Assembly: GCA_037102815.1 (NCBI GenBank)
Contig: BTPP01000003.1
Location: 1,364,001-1,428,000, forward strand
DNA: 64,000 nt
Reading direction: 5' to 3'
Source of the DNA: Neurospora intermedia
Lineage: Eukaryota; Ascomycota; Sordariomycetes; Sordariales; Sordariaceae
Of this stretch, positions 12,573 through 25,573 are shown piece by piece (within the stretch, counting starts at the first letter, position 1; every line of letters starts with the position of its first letter). The notes beneath the pieces are model-generated. The model saw only the letters and a program-made list of their open reading frames with translations, was not told the DNA's origin and made no database searches. Position numbers and translations under genes: made by a program.

Positions 12573-14456
12573 ATGTCGGGACGTCAACCACCAGGGCAGC
12601 CGCCCAATGTATCGAGTTCGTGGCGTATGGTCGAGGGAGGCGAGAATGATAGCTTCGACACCTCATTGATGCCCGACGATTATGATGGCAACGATATGAT
12701 CCTGTCCAGCCAAAGTGATCACTCGCATATAGACGGGAGCCAGCCCTTCAGTTTGGACGGATCTCAACCATTCAGTATAGGAGGGTCACAGGACGAGAGT
12801 CTCGAGAGTTTCCTCCACAGAGCCGAGGACGACGATCAAGTCATCATGAGAACTCCCTTCCGGCCTTCAATCCCACAATCTGTCCGGCACGCTTCCCGCG
12901 AAAACATGAGACACCGGATCCAGCCATCACCACAGGAGTTTTACATGCCCATGGTCGATGTCGATAGCAGACTTGTCGACAGCCGACGATCCAGTGCACG
13001 GTCGTCCATGACGGTGCGACAGTTTCCGCCTTCGCTGCCTGGTCTACGCCACCGACAAACACATCGTCCCGGCCGTCACCCATCAACAGACTTCCGTAAG
13101 GATCATCATTCGTCAGGGGAGGAGACCGAAGTCAATGCGGATATTGAAGAGAGGGTCGAAGAAATGAGGAGGTCTAGACTTGGGACATCAAAACGACAAC
13201 AGGCGCCAGAGATCAAGAGGTTTTTTGATCGATTTTTCGACTCGGTACCGGATGCCGTTTTCAACACTCTTTCTTGGGCCTTGGGAGTCGTTGGCCTTGC
13301 GTTCAAATATGCGCAAAAACCCATCGCCATTCTGGCAGCTGTATATCTCATCTTTGGACTCCTTTCGATGGTCCAGAACATGGCGACATTATCCCTCTAT
13401 ACGGCCCTATCACCAGTATGTCGTGTACCAGGCGCAAAATGGCTCAACCTGCCATTCTGTCTCGATATGTCTGCGAAAACAAACACGCACATCCAGTTCG
13501 ACCCTGTGATAGAGATTCAGGATCGCTTTGAGGGGGTCCTAGAAAAAGCTGCCGAAAGTGCTTCGCTGCCTTTGGAGATGAAGCGCTCCGAGCTAGCTAT
13601 CCGTGACCTACGTACCATGGTCCGCTACAGCCAGCTTCACGGCAAAGAACAACTGATACTTGAATTTGACGGGTACATCGACGCCGCAAGCTCGGCAACT
13701 TGGGATCTTCAAAGGTTCAACACCCGCGTGGGATCAACGATAGATTCCATAATCAGCGTCAACCGATGGACATCTCGGTACATTGATGAACTATCAGATG
13801 ACATGAAGCACCGCGGCATCTTGGGCGAGTGGTGGGACTGGGTCTTCTCCCCCTTTCAGCCATCCACCTACACGGAGCGCAAGCTTCTGGACCAGTACAT
13901 CGACCACACGATCCGCGTCTCGGACAAAATTGCCAACCTGATAAGGGAAGCGCAAGCCGTCCTGATCACTTTGCAGAGGGCAGAAGACCACCTCGAAGTC
14001 ATATACGATTTCGTGACTAGAACTCAGGAACACATACAGGCGAAGAAGGAGGAGGTCTTTTGGGAATTGTGGACCTACATCGGCATCAAATCCGAGAACC
14101 GCAAGAGCTACAACAACCAGCTGGCACTGCTTAGGAAGGTTGAGGACCAGCGCTCGGAAGCCGTGAAACAGGTCAGCGAACTCATTGTTGAGCTGCAGAA
14201 CATTCAGGTCAGCCTGAACGGGCTAAGAGACCGGGTTGGAGAGCCGGAGGTGGCGAGGGATGCTGGTCTTGAGATACCGCTATATGTACATGTCGAAACT
14301 ATTGATCGGGGAGTTGAAAGGCTGGAATCGGCGAGGAATAAGATAAGGGATGTCGAGAATGAGCGTGTGCGGGAGGCGTTGGCTAGGGGGAAAGAGGAGT
14401 TGCCGGAGTTGGAGGCAAAGGCGTACAATAGACGTATTCCTGGTCTTGGTTGGTAG
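12573..14456 (+). CDS. conserved-type hypothetical protein, membrane hairpin plus coiled coils
   Basis: Single exon, 627 aa; I do not recognise the family. Residues 1-220 are polar and likely disordered, with three consecutive GSQ repeats (GSQPFSLDGSQPFSIGGSQ near 55-73) and an acidic patch. Around 229-276 are two hydrophobic stretches separated by a Lys-Pro turn (YAQKPIAILAAVYLIFG), compatible with a transmembrane hairpin or one long segment. The rest (about 300-627) is charged and heptad-like, with coiled-coil character from about 460 onward, ending RRIPGLGW. The architecture suggests an organelle or nuclear membrane protein with a long coiled domain on one side. The ATG follows a stop-rich leader. 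Codon usage is like the neighbours, so it is a real gene; function is unassigned. Confidence 0.8.
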   Translation: MSGRQPPGQPPNVSSSWRMVEGGENDSFDTSLMPDDYDGNDMILSSQSDHSHIDGSQPFSLDGSQPFSIGGSQDESLESFLHRAEDDDQVIMRTPFRPSIPQSVRHASRENMRHRIQPSPQEFYMPMVDVDSRLVDSRRSSARSSMTVRQFPPSLPGLRHRQTHRPGRHPSTDFRKDHHSSGEETEVNADIEERVEEMRRSRLGTSKRQQAPEIKRFFDRFFDSVPDAVFNTLSWALGVVGLAFKYAQKPIAILAAVYLIFGLLSMVQNMATLSLYTALSPVCRVPGAKWLNLPFCLDMSAKTNTHIQFDPVIEIQDRFEGVLEKAAESASLPLEMKRSELAIRDLRTMVRYSQLHGKEQLILEFDGYIDAASSATWDLQRFNTRVGSTIDSIISVNRWTSRYIDELSDDMKHRGILGEWWDWVFSPFQPSTYTERKLLDQYIDHTIRVSDKIANLIREAQAVLITLQRAEDHLEVIYDFVTRTQEHIQAKKEEVFWELWTYIGIKSENRKSYNNQLALLRKVEDQRSEAVKQVSELIVELQNIQVSLNGLRDRVGEPEVARDAGLEIPLYVHVETIDRGVERLESARNKIRDVENERVREALARGKEELPELEAKAYNRRIPGLGW

Positions 14457-14812
14457 ACGATTTCGAGGTCGCAAATGGCAGGTTACATATGTTGGAGCAG
14501 GGAAAGAGTATTGCTCGAAGCGTTCTACATGTACTTTTCATATTTCTCGGGGGTAGTTTGGGAGTCGGAGGAGTTTGGAGTTCAAGTGTAAACATTAGCT
14601 TCCTGTATAGATGAGTTTCTTGGAAACAAAATCCAAGGAGAAAATACGCATACACAATATCCTCAATCCATCAAGTTACTCGTGGTACAGATGGTGTTTC
14701 TTTTTCTGTGTCAGTGCAAGTGTGGCTACCCCTATCATCGTTGCTGGTGCCCTTTGGAGTTGTAAACAACGAAAAGGTTACATACTCCTGAGCTGTTACT
14801 AACAATATCCGC

Positions 14813-14818
14813 CTTATC
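14813..14818 (-). promoter_or_regulatory. GATA-factor site upstream of urease
   Basis: CTTATC here reads GATAAG on the minus strand. Fungal nitrogen regulators of the AreA/NIT2 type bind HGATAR. It lies about 260 bp upstream of the urease ATG. Such hexamers are common, so the functional call is tentative. Confidence 0.35.
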
Positions 14819-14915
14819 AGTAAAAGTGTGCGGGGTACAGCAATCTGGGGGACAACATCCCACCGCAGTCGGTGTCTTTTAACCGCGGTCGCATCTAGAA
14901 CGTTGGAAGCGGACT

Positions 14916-14921
14916 GATAAG
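14916..14921 (+). promoter_or_regulatory. second GATA-factor site upstream of urease
   Basis: GATAAG on the plus strand within CTGATAAG, about 155 bp before the urease ATG and about 100 bp from the first site in opposite orientation. Both copies share the context CTGATAAG, which makes them slightly more convincing as a pair. Confidence 0.4.
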
Positions 14922-15071
14922 CAGCTGGTACAGAACCACGCGGGGGTTAAAACTACTAGCAGTCCTCGATGTTAGTGTCATTGGGGCAGAGGACGTCACT
15001 GTTCTCTTTTTCTTGACCTCGTTCATTGTCGAACTTGGATCGAAACTCTCGTCAACATCGACAGGAACAAG

Positions 15072-18043
15072 ATGCATCTGATTCCCAAAGAGGTTAGTGG
15101 TAGTTGTTTTGTTGTGCCCCCGTTGATCCTTCACATCTGCGTTTTACAAGGAGACCAAGACCCTCGGATCACGCTTCAAACAAAAGAAGCGAGGAGTCAC
15201 GGACATCGATCGACATTGTGTGTATAAAAGCGCAAGATGGCATTACTATACCCTGTGTGACCAGACTGGACTCTCTATTCGGAGTGTGACGACTTCATCT
15301 GAAAAAGGATTCATCCCAAATAGCAGCAAGTCCGCATCACTAACCTATTGACACAATCATGTCTTGCTTTTCCCCTTGACAGCTCGATAAGCTCGCCATC
15401 TCTCAGCTAGGATTCCTAGCTCAAAGACGTCTAGCAAGAGGTATAAAACTGAACCATTCCGAAGCCACTGTAAGTTTCTCCTCTTCCAGATCCTTTTCCC
15501 TCTCACTTTCGCCTCACTACAACACACCCACTCACCAACCAACCCAGGCGCTCATCGCCAACAACCTCCAAGAGCTCATACGCGATGGCAACCACACCGT
15601 TGCCGACCTCATGGCCCTGGGCGCCACCATGCTCGGCCGCCGCCACGTCTTGCCCGAAGTGACCTCGACCCTGCACGAGATTCAAGTCGAGGGCACTTTC
15701 CCTTCCGGAACGTACCTGGTCACCGTGCACAACCCCATCAGCAGCGACGACGGTGACCTCGCTCGCGCCCTGTACGGCAGCTTCCTGCCGATCCCGCCCA
15801 ATGACGACTCCGTCTTTCCCTTGCCTGCTGCCGCCGCCTACGAAGCCAGCAAGCAGCCCGGCGCCGTGGTTTGCGTCAAGGAGGCCAAGGTCAAGCTGAA
15901 CGAGGGCCGGAAACGCATCCGTCTTCGTGTGACCAGCAAGGGAGACCGTCCGATCCAAGTCGGTAGCCACTACCACTTCATCGAGACGAATCCGCAGCTG
16001 GAGTTCGACAGGGCGCGGGCGTACGGGTATCGGCTGGACATTCCCGCCGGCACCTCGGTGCGGTTTGAGCCCGGCGACACCAAGACGGTCACGCTGGTGG
16101 AGATTGGCGGCAACAAGGTCATTAGGGGCGGCAACAACCTGGCCTCCGGCAAGCTTGACTTGACAAGGGCGGAGGAGATCATTGCCAAGTTGCAGAAGGC
16201 CGGGTTTGCCCACGCGCCGGAGGAGCCGGTGGGCGATGCGGCGGCATTCATCAGCGAGCCGTTTACCATGGACCGGAGGGCGTACGCCGTCATGTTTGGC
16301 CCGACGGTGGGTGATATGGTGAGGCTGGGAGCTACGGATCTGTGGATCAAGGTCGAGAAGGATTACACTGTTTACGGGGACGAATGCAAATTCGGCGGCG
16401 GCAAGACCCTGCGCGAGGGCATGGGGCAGGCGACGGGCAGGTCGGATGAGGAGACGCTGGATATGGTGGTGACGAACGCGTTGGTGGTGGATTGGACGGG
16501 CATCTACAAGGCGGATATCGGTGTCAAGGCCGGTGTCATTGTGGGCATTGGCAAGGCTGGTAACCCGGATGTAATGGACGGTGTTACGCCGGGTATGATT
16601 GTGGGAAGTTGTACGGACGTGGTGGCCGGTGAGGGCAAGATCATCACGGCGGGAGGTATTGATACGCATATTCACTTCATCTGTCCTCAACAGGCGGCTG
16701 AGGCTCTGGCTGCTGGTATCACTACTTTCCTTGGTGGTGGAACTGGTCCAAGGTATGCTTTTCTCTCTTTCCCTTGCTTCTCCCCCCTTTTTGTCGACGT
16801 ATCACGAAATTAACTTGCACCTCCCAGCGCCGGTACAAACGCAACCACCTGCACCCCCGGCGCCCATTACATGCGCCAAATGCTTCAAGCCTGCGACTCG
16901 CTCCCTCTCAACATCGGCATAACCGGCAAAGGTAACGACAGCGACCCCTCCGCCCTTCGGGAACAGATCCTCGCCGGCGCCTGTGGCCTCAAGCTGCACG
17001 AAGACTGGGGCACCACCCCTGCTGCCATCGACTCCTGCCTAACCGTCTGTGACGAGCTCGACGTGCAATGTCTAATCCATACCGACACTCTGAACGAGTC
17101 CGGCTTCGTTGAATCGACCATCGCCGCCTTCGCCGGCCGCACCATTCACACGTACCACACCGAAGGTGCCGGCGGCGGGCACGCACCGGATATCATCTCC
17201 GTTGTTGAACACCCCAATGTCCTCCCCTCGAGCACTAACCCCACCAGGCCGTTCACCCGCAACACCCTAGACGAGCACCTGGACATGTTAATGGTGTGCC
17301 ATCACCTCTCCAAAAACATTCCCGAGGACGTGGCCTTCGCCGAGTCGCGCATCCGCGCCGAGACCATCGCCGCCGAGGACGTGCTGCACGACTTGGGCGC
17401 CATCAGCATGATGAGCAGCGACAGCCAGGCCATGGGCCGTTGCGGCGAAGTCATTCTTCGCACTTGGAACACGGCACACAAGAATAAACTCCAGCGTGGT
17501 CCCCTCCCGGAGGACCAAGGCACCGGGGGCGCGGATAACCACCGGGTGAAGCGCTACATCTCCAAATACACCATCAACCCGGCCCTCGCGCAGGGCATGT
17601 CGCACCTGATCGGCTCCATCGAAACCGGCAAGCTCGCCGACCTGGTCGTCTGGGACCCAGCCTGGTTCGGCACCAAGCCCTCCCTCGTCATCAAGTCCGG
17701 ATTGATCGCCAGCGCGATGATGGGCGACCCCAACGCCTCCATCCCGACGGTGCAGCCGGTTATTGCGCGGCCCATGTTTGCGCCCATGGTTGCCAAGTCC
17801 AAGGTGCTGTTTGTTTCGCAGGCGAGCTTGGAAAGTGGTGCAATTGAAGGGTATGGATTGAAGAGTAGGGTGGAGGCGGTGAAGGGGTGTAGAACGGTGG
17901 GCAAGAAAGATATGAAGTTTAATGAGAGGATGCCGAGGATGAAGGTCGATCCTGAGAGGTATACGGTTGAGGCGGACGGGGAGGTGTGTACGGCGGAGCC
18001 GAGTAGCGAGTTGCCATTGACGCAGAGTTATTTTGTTTATTGA
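15072..18043 (+). CDS. urease (fused gamma-beta-alpha, nickel enzyme)
   Basis: Exons 15072-15092, 15383-15469, 15548-16752 and 16828-18043 (introns 290, 78 and 75 nt); 842 aa, the usual fungal length. It hydrolyses urea to ammonia and carbamate in the cytosol. The seven-codon first exon gives MHLIPKE, joined to [20 protein letters not shown], the start of the gamma region; beta and alpha regions follow in one chain. Nickel-site features are intact: THIHF (HxH), the carbamylated lysine in [30 protein letters not shown], and the mobile-flap Cys/His in MVCHH. The third intron splits the Ser codon of [16 protein letters not shown]. Activity needs accessory nickel-loading proteins, none of which is in the window. 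Two GATA sites upstream suggest nitrogen control. A 395-codon antisense open frame is a GC3 shadow. Confidence 0.97.
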
Positions 18044-18931
18044 GAGAAAGGGGAACGGGGAAAGGAAGTGAGGTAACTGAACTAGAGGGGCAGTTTGTTT
18101 TTGCCAGGCGGCGGGAAGGAGGAGGCAGTCATACGGGCTATTGTATACTCGGACAGTTAAAGAGATTTGAGTTGTTTCTTCTTCGTTCTACTTGTATGCC
18201 ACTGTCGGTCGTTAATTCTAGATTACCGTGATGACTTGCTCCATCCACATAAGGTACTGGTACCGTTGCTAAGATTGCAGAAGAGCTCTTCCTGTGACCA
18301 ACACCACCATCTCAATGTACATGTTATCACATAATCAAACATCGTAAGCTCATGTTCAGGAGCATATATTATACCGATTAAACATCGCGTAAAGACAAAC
18401 ACAACCCCATTTGACCCTCCGTGAACCAAAGGGTGACCTCTTTGCTCTGCCAGTAACCCACGGCATCAAAAAGACCTAATCGTTATTCGAACACTGAAAT
18501 TCATTCATCCACCGGGCCCGTACATGCTATGTAGAGCTAACCGCCATAAGTACAACATGCGACAGCCTTCATATCATATCTTCAGCCGAATTTCGCAAAA
18601 AGAGCAGACTCCGTTTATCCTTAACCCCATATTTTCCGTTTCGAGCTTGTTTTCGTTAGATGGAGAACCCACCAATTCCTCTTTAGCCGTTCATTGAATC
18701 ATACAGGACAAGTAAAGTGAACCAAAGACCGCCACTTTAACAGAGAGAAAATAACCATGACGCTGACCCGCGCTTGTTGACATGGATACGCACTCCCCTT
18801 ATTCCTTTGATAGAGGGGGGGTATCGTACAACGGAAATGAAAATGAAAAGGAAAACAACCCAGGTTGTTTGCCACGAGGTATCATGAAAGAACCCGGCAA
18901 AGGACAAGCGTGAGGTGGATTAAGAGCGCTT
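18044..18931. other. convergent 3' region between urease and HMG-box gene
   Basis: AT-richer trailer sequence of both genes; no gene or element recognised. Confidence 0.6.
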
Positions 18932-20208
18932 CTAGGCCTTGGTCTTCTTGCGCCCCGACTTCTTAGGTTCCTCCACCTCAGCCGCCTTGACATTCCTCTT
19001 GCGCTTCTTGTTCTCTGGGCTGGCGGGGGCGACCACGGGCTTAGCGGGCTCGGCCTCCTCAGCGGGAGTGGCAGTCTTGCGCCTGCGGGTGTCCTTCTTC
19101 TTGATGGGGGTCTTGGAAACGGGGACCGGTTGCTGCTGCTGCTGCTGCTGCTCCTCCTCCTCTTCAGAAACCTCGGGCACAACGTTCTGCTGCAGCTGCT
19201 GAGCAATGGCGTCCTGGTCGGTGGGGACCTCTTCGACCTGAGCAGCAGTGGGCATCTCGATATTATACTCATCAGCATACTTGAGGGCCTCATCATCGGT
19301 CATGTTCTTGGCGTTGGCATTGCCGTGCTTGTAGGAGTGCACACGGGCGTTGTAGAGGCGGAGGTTGTACTGGTAAGCGTTGTTCCAGCCCTGCTTCTCG
19401 GCAGCACCCATAACGGACCAACGGCGCTGGCCCTCTTCCTGAACGGCACCCTTGGGGGCCTCCTCGCCCAGATCATTGGCAATGATGGGGCGAGCAGTCT
19501 GCATGTAGAGGAAGTAAGGGGTCAAGGGACGCTTGGGAGCGTTGGGGTCGTGGGTACGCTTCTTGCGCTCCTTCTTCTCCTCAACCATGGGCTGTGGAGC
19601 AACCAAGAAGCCGGGGAGCATGCCGGTTAGGGAGGTCTGGAGGTGCTCGAGATCACCGCCATTCTCGAGAGTGGTGCCCTCTCCGAGGAGAAGGTTGGTC
19701 TGACGCAAGTAATCTTGGCTGAAGCTCTTAATCAAGTCCTGGATGGTGGAGAGACGTTGGTAGACCTTTGGGAGGAGTTAGCCAGTTATGTTTCAAGTAT
19801 AACACATAGTCTTTTCTGTATCATCTCGCAAGAAAACTCGGCAGCTTTGGAGCATGGCGTGTAGTTGACTGCGCGTGCATCTCTCTGAACGTGTGGTGTA
19901 GTTTGACCCCCTACGACGCGACAGGGCGTGATTAAGCCTTAAAGGAGTTGTGTCTATGTGGAATATCCATTGCGCACCATACAACAGACATATCGGCTTG
20001 GAATCCGGGATTCTGGTGGTGGTGGGATGGGGGAAAGGATACGGGGGTGCTGTGGTTGAGAGAGCTGGTGTAGGATGTTGAAAGGTGTAAGGCTTACCGA
20101 ATCGCGGACGCGGATGAAATTGTCGACGTCAATAACCCTCGCAGGGCCAGGCGCAGCGATGACTGGCTTAACGATCTCGGCGACCTTGCTCTTGGGTGGG
20201 CGCGGCAT
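18932..20208 (-). CDS. HMG-box protein with basic, glutamine-rich tail
   Basis: Exons 20208-20098 and 19765-18932 with a 332-nt intron; 314 aa. The join reads RVRDS|VYQRLSTIQD. The HMG box covers about residues 110-182, from the typical DPNAPKRPLTPYFLYMQ through a W-containing second helix (RRWSVMGAAEKQGW) to YNARVHSYK; these boxes bend DNA without strong sequence preference. The middle has an extra short insertion (GEEAPKGA) compared with Nhp6. Downstream are an acidic run followed by seven Gln (about 238-249) and several lysine/arginine clusters (KKKDTRRRK, NKKRKRNVK, KKSGRKKTKA) that look like nuclear localisation or DNA-contacting segments. The likely role is chromatin architecture. The intron is longer than its neighbours; I saw no coding-like exon within it. 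Confidence 0.85.
19131..19151. repeat. CTG trinucleotide run, encodes polyglutamine
   Basis: Seven CTG units in the + strand read as seven CAG codons of the HMG-box gene; likely length-variable between strains. Confidence 0.9.
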
Positions 20209-23200
20209 GATGGCGGTTGGTTGATGGATAGCTGGTACTGGTAGTGATGCTGGTGGGCTCTGGCAGACGGTGTTGTGGTGGTGGTAGTGATGGTGTAGGG
20301 GAGCAGTTAGGGCTCAGGTGGAAGCTTGAGTGCGGGCGCGGGTGCGGGTTTTTAATGGAAACAGAAAGCTCGGACGGTTCCTGCTGAGTGGGTGCTTGCC
20401 TGTCGTATCAGGGCGCAACTGCTGAAAGGCAAAGGTTGGCGGTGGGTGGAATCCGGGGGGTCGGGGTGGTGTGTGGTGCCCGGCCGTCTGCTTGCTGTGT
20501 GGTGCTTTGGGGGTGGTGCTTGGGGGATGAGGACGCCGGAAATGAACGGAGAGAAGGGGAGGAAAAAATTCGCGGCGAATTTTGGGGGATGCGGGGGGAT
20601 ACCGAAATTTGTAGCTGCAGCGTGGGTTCCCAGCACTCAGCGCTGATTACCCCCAAGACTGGGCGGGCCAGAAAATTTGTGCACTGAGATGCAGCCTGAT
20701 TTGGGCGCCCCCCAATGGAAATGGGACAAGGGGATCAGAGACCCCTCCCCGCAATGCCCACCACTGGGTCTCCGTTCTTTTCCATCCGCGGGCGGGCAGC
20801 TGGAGTCCCGGCAGGCGATAGGTGTAGCGACACCACCTCACAAAGCCCAGCCCGCAACGGGCGGGAGGCCAGGCAAGCAAGCCTGGAGCAACGGGAGCAG
20901 ACACCCGAGCGCAACATGGAAGACAAGGGGTGGGTAGAAGAATGATGAATTGCAAGGCGTTCTGATCATGAGGTGTCCTGGATCCATGGGCTGACGAGCA
21001 ACACTATCGCGCACCGCAGACAAGACTTGTAGTGATTCTACACTAATAGAGCCCCTTCCGTCTTACACTCAATGGAAGCGTTGAGTGAGTGGGAACATGA
21101 ATTTTCAGTACATTAGGTACCTAGGGTTGATTTCAATCTCTAGGATGACCTCAGTTGCAAGTGGAAGTGCAGCGAAGACGCATTGAAATCAGAAGACCCC
21201 CATCATTGCACTTGCGTTTCCGGGGCAAGCATTTCCATCTACTAACAAGACTCGCCCAGCTCTCTTCTACTCCGTTCTCGCGCAATACCTCTAGGTACCT
21301 ACCCACCTACCTACAGCCAATGCCAAATACATCCGGTCTTGTGGGGTACCTACGAGATACCATCGTACAGAGAGGCCTGGTGCAACCAGGAGGACAAGGC
21401 TCTGGGTTGCTACCACATTGGCATACAACTCCCATCTTGAACTTTTTTCTCACAGGCTGATGCTCTCAAGATCTGTGAGGTGGTCTTCTCCTTCACAGAG
21501 TCTGTGTCCGTCTCTGATGTACTCGAACTAACAGATGTACCTTCCAAAAGGTGGCCTCCACCTTCTTCACCCACTGCCATAGAGGTACACAGGTCATTGT
21601 CACTTTTACCTTGGGGTTCAGTTCTCTCTTACCATGAAAGCCCAGGTAATTACTGATCTTACCTCTACTCAAAATCAGAACATGATGTACAGCGTGAGTG
21701 TCATTCTGTCTTTGTAACAGCCAAGCTGATGATGTTAACAAGTCTGAAGAAAGTTAACATGTCCTCGGGGCTGTTGGTATCTAGAGGTAAAAGACACTAC
21801 TGTGTTGCAGCGATACTGGACTGCTCTGGATGCTGAAACCTCTGACGACGCGTCTGTGGCTCAGTGTTTTTGGCAGCAGGCCTTCTTCGTTGTTGCACGC
21901 GAGCATGCATTTGCCGTCCAATCCCATAGCGCGCTTTCTCTTCAGCGCCCTGAGACACGACAGTGTGTTGTTACTTACCACGCCTCCACATCCCAAAGTA
22001 GCAAGGGTGCGCGAGAAGAGGGGCATTGCCTGAATTTTCACTGGCATCCCGTTTGCTGTGGAGTCCCGTCGAGTGTCGACAACCCTGAGGTGTCATTGGC
22101 ATTGGCGCTAGGGAACACCTCCTCACTGCAATGATCTCACTCCCAGTGACGGGATTCCTGGGAGTGATTGACGACGACTTGAAGCCAGCCAGCTGTGTCC
22201 ACCTCCCGTCGGGTCTCACCCACTCCCGCCATCACTGCTCCCCAGGTCCTCAGTTCGCCCCAACATCCCATCCAGTTGCAATGTTCAGGACTTTGGTAAG
22301 GCCACTAGAAGAGAATGACCACTACCACCGTTCACGATGATTGCGGCATAGGAACCCTGTTATTGCAGTTAACAGCGTATTCATAATGCACAGAACGAAG
22401 AATCTTCCTCCTAGCTCTAACAACACTGCATGTAGAACAACCAAATCATTGCCTTGACTCAAGCACATATCCCACCCACGTCCAAATATCGCGAGGGCGT
22501 AAGACGACGCCCGTAGAATGCTTAAGCACTTTTGACGGCTCCAGCAGCCTTCCCAAGTTCACTTGTAAACAAGGTTGTATTGTGGGATCCCGTAGCAATA
22601 TTGAGGACTCCCAGTTCTCTTCCTCTTTCCATCGTCACAGGATTAACGGTCGAGCTCTAGCAGGTTAGCAGATTCTTTCCAAACAATGTGTCTCAGCCTT
22701 AGAACTGAATCTTCAGTGTTGTGTTTCGCAAGGTGGTTCTGTCATAGAATGCCTATGTGGGCAGAATGAGGCACCGAAACTTTTATGGATCTTCAGGATG
22801 AGCGTCTGCTATAAGCTCATCGGATACATTCGCTGATGTCCATATCTCGTTATGTACAGCGACACAAACCTTCTACCTGGTAGGCGGTCCTAAGCAGCGG
22901 GTAACTGGCAACTCAATCAAGAACCTAGACTAGGTGATCCACGGCCCGGCATCATGAAGGCTTACCCGCTGAAGGCGTTAGGTTGTTACGGAACACCAAC
23001 CAGCGAATGGAGTTGTAAGTAAAACAGGTTAGCAGTGGTCCTACCTTGACGCTGGAAGACGCGGTATCATTCAGCGGTCCTGGAAGATGATGTCTAACGT
23101 CTACCAGCGGGAGGGCTATGAATTCCAAGAGCATACAGGAGTGGCTGACGCTGATTTGTGTTGTCTCTTCCGTCTGCAACGGAAGCTTGAGTACGGTTAG

Positions 23201-23786
23201 CTAGGTATGAATTCCAAAGTCTCTGCAAAGATATCTGGGCGGTCTCGCCATGATGCGACAAACGGACTGCCTCACAGCACTACCCGACCGAGTCTTTGGC
23301 TTTCCGCCACGACCCACGATGATATCAGCATGTCCAAGCTCCAGAATTTCCCAGCTTGGATGGCTTGATACCATCATTTCGACACTATATAAACTTACAG
23401 AAGAAGCTCAATTTCAACTTCAATCCTCAGATGAAACATTGCAGATAGAAATGAGATGACCGATCACCAAGGTCATGTATCACTCGCATCCTCGTGCATG
23501 GACAGACAGCTGCCAGCCTCGGTTCTCCGCAATTTGGAATGTCGACATTGCGTTGAACGTCAACTGTACAGGTGACAAGGGGCCCGCTCCTAACGACTTT
23601 GAAGTCCCGGCAGGCGCCGCGCAAAACCCATTACAATCGCTTCGAGTGAATACCAGCGGTAGAAGCTCGGGTTGTCACTTGGTCGGTTTGGCGGTTGCCG
23701 GTTGGGAGAGGTGACTGCAGCCCATCGAACGAATGGTCGGCTACGGTGAAGGACTTGGTTGGAACGGGGGTTCACGATGTTGACTG
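20209..23786. other. 3.6-kb gene-poor interval between HMG-box gene and the transposon block
   Basis: Includes the HMG-box promoter. Composition is that of normal unique sequence with CA/TG present, so it was not RIP-mutated. Short open frames (up to about 110 codons) lack domains and splice context. A small GGTACCTACC-type repeat patch is near 21,285-21,315. I cannot support a gene here; a noncoding RNA cannot be excluded. Confidence 0.55.
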
Positions 23787-23794
23787 GACGGCGC
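23787..23794. repeat. 8-bp target site duplication, left copy (hAT)
   Basis: GACGGCGC directly precedes the left terminal repeat; an identical 8-mer follows the right end at 37,590-37,597. Eight base pairs is the target duplication length of the hAT superfamily. Confidence 0.95.
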
Positions 23795-23803
23795 TAGGGA
23801 TGG
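23795..23803 (+). repeat. hAT left terminal inverted repeat
   Basis: TAGGGATGG; inverted match at the right end. hAT ends typically begin YAGGG. Past nine bases the two ends diverge. Confidence 0.92.
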
Positions 23804-25568
23804 TCAATTCCTGTAAAAATAAGAAAAATCCTGAAAATATCGAAATTCTGAAAATATCGAAATTTCTGTTTGCAAATAACGGCCCGTGCGCTCAAGCCAC
23901 CAGAAAAGTCTGCACGCATCTGTGCTATGGTCTCCAATATATGCCATCGTCGATAACTCCTTTGTATATCAACCAAACCACATGGTTTCGAATGCTTTTA
24001 AATGCTTAAAGTCATCACAACACCCGTAAGATGCCTCCCATTCGAAATAAAGCGGTTTACCGCCATTTTAAACTGCGTATACGCCCTAACAACCGGGCCT
24101 AGGATGCTAAGTGCCGATTCTGTAACTGGATGCAACGTACTAATATTACTAGAATGAGGGAGTATTTGTAGGTATATAACGCTTACTAACATTACTAGCT
24201 GAGCTAGTAACCGTTTAATTATACTCTTATTTATAGATCTGTAACGCTTTTCAGCGTTACTAGTTGAACTAGTAGATCTTTAATAATGAGGATATCCGTC
24301 GTTACGCGCTAGTACTATCCCTAGAGTAGGTTGAATATAATAATATGTTTGCAGCTAAGGCGATTCTATATAGGGGTAAGCCGTTCTTAACTATAGATAC
24401 CCTAGAAATAAAGCTTCTATTCTAGTTAATTAACCTAGTATATACTCTACTATACTAGCGTACTATTTTAAACGTCTATCTCCCTTGTATCTACAATAAA
24501 ATTAAGACGGCTGTAATAATTAGGATTTAGCGAACTACCTATTTTAGTATTATCTTTAATGAATTTAACGACTACGCTAGCCGTTGTATCTTTAATATTT
24601 TAATTCATTTCTCTAATAAGGCTACTTTTTATTAGAAGAATATTTATACCGGTAATACCGAATATACTATAGTAAACGTTATATAGTTAGTCTTTATTGA
24701 GGCCGGTATATTCGTTGAGAATAATTGGGTAAAGATTATTAGCTTTATTACTAATATATGTAGCAGCGCCCGCCTTACTAGTACAATTCTAATAGAGAAA
24801 GACAAATTAAAATATACCTTCCCTATTCTATATAATTCTTATAGTTTTTAGTTACTTATTAAGGATATGCTGGGGATAGAGCTATTTAAGTTGGTTGTTA
24901 ATAGTATTATCTAGTTAGTAACCTTCTTTAGAACTTCAAAGCTGTAGTTGGTTAGACTATGTATATGTATACTAGTAGAGTTATATAAGTTAGTAAATAT
25001 ATTATCTTCGTAAATTATCCCTATATATCCCCTTATTGGCTATTATTATTATTAATTAACGTTAATTTAATATATTTATATAGTAGTATAATTACTTGCT
25101 GGGGGTTATAGTATAAATCTATTACTTCAATTTAAAAAGTAAAGTACGCCCTTATTGCCTTTGCTTATAATATATGTAATAACGTTTAGTATAATATTAT
25201 ATTTAACGATATACTTCCCGCTGTTAATAATAATAACGAGCCTATTAGATTTAATAATATATTAGTTATTATCGAGAATATTAATTTCTAATACGCTCTT
25301 AATATTCTTAAGCGCTTCCTATAGTTAATTTATAAGGCTCAGCTAATATTAGAATTTAGCAAAGTAATTATCGACTACATTATCCCTCAATAGTTGAATA
25401 TTTAGGATATTTAGTAACTTTTACGGCGTAGTATTATACTATAAGATTAGGAGTCTTTCGTAGTTGTATATATTATACGAAGGAATAAGTAGTTAATACT
25501 TATAAATTGGTTGGTATACTTTCTTTACTTTAATAATATAGGGATGTAAATTTACTAAATCTAGCTAG

Positions 25569-25573
25569 CTATT
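25569..25573. repeat. 5-bp target site duplication, left copy (LTR element)
   Basis: CTATT precedes the 5' LTR; the same pentamer follows the 3' LTR at 36,820-36,824. Five base pairs is usual for Ty3/Gypsy integrases. Confidence 0.92.

Larger units (their letters stand above)
14457..15071. other. urease upstream region
   Basis: Holds the 3' trailer of the preceding gene and the urease promoter, including two HGATAR sites listed separately. No other gene seen. Confidence 0.6.
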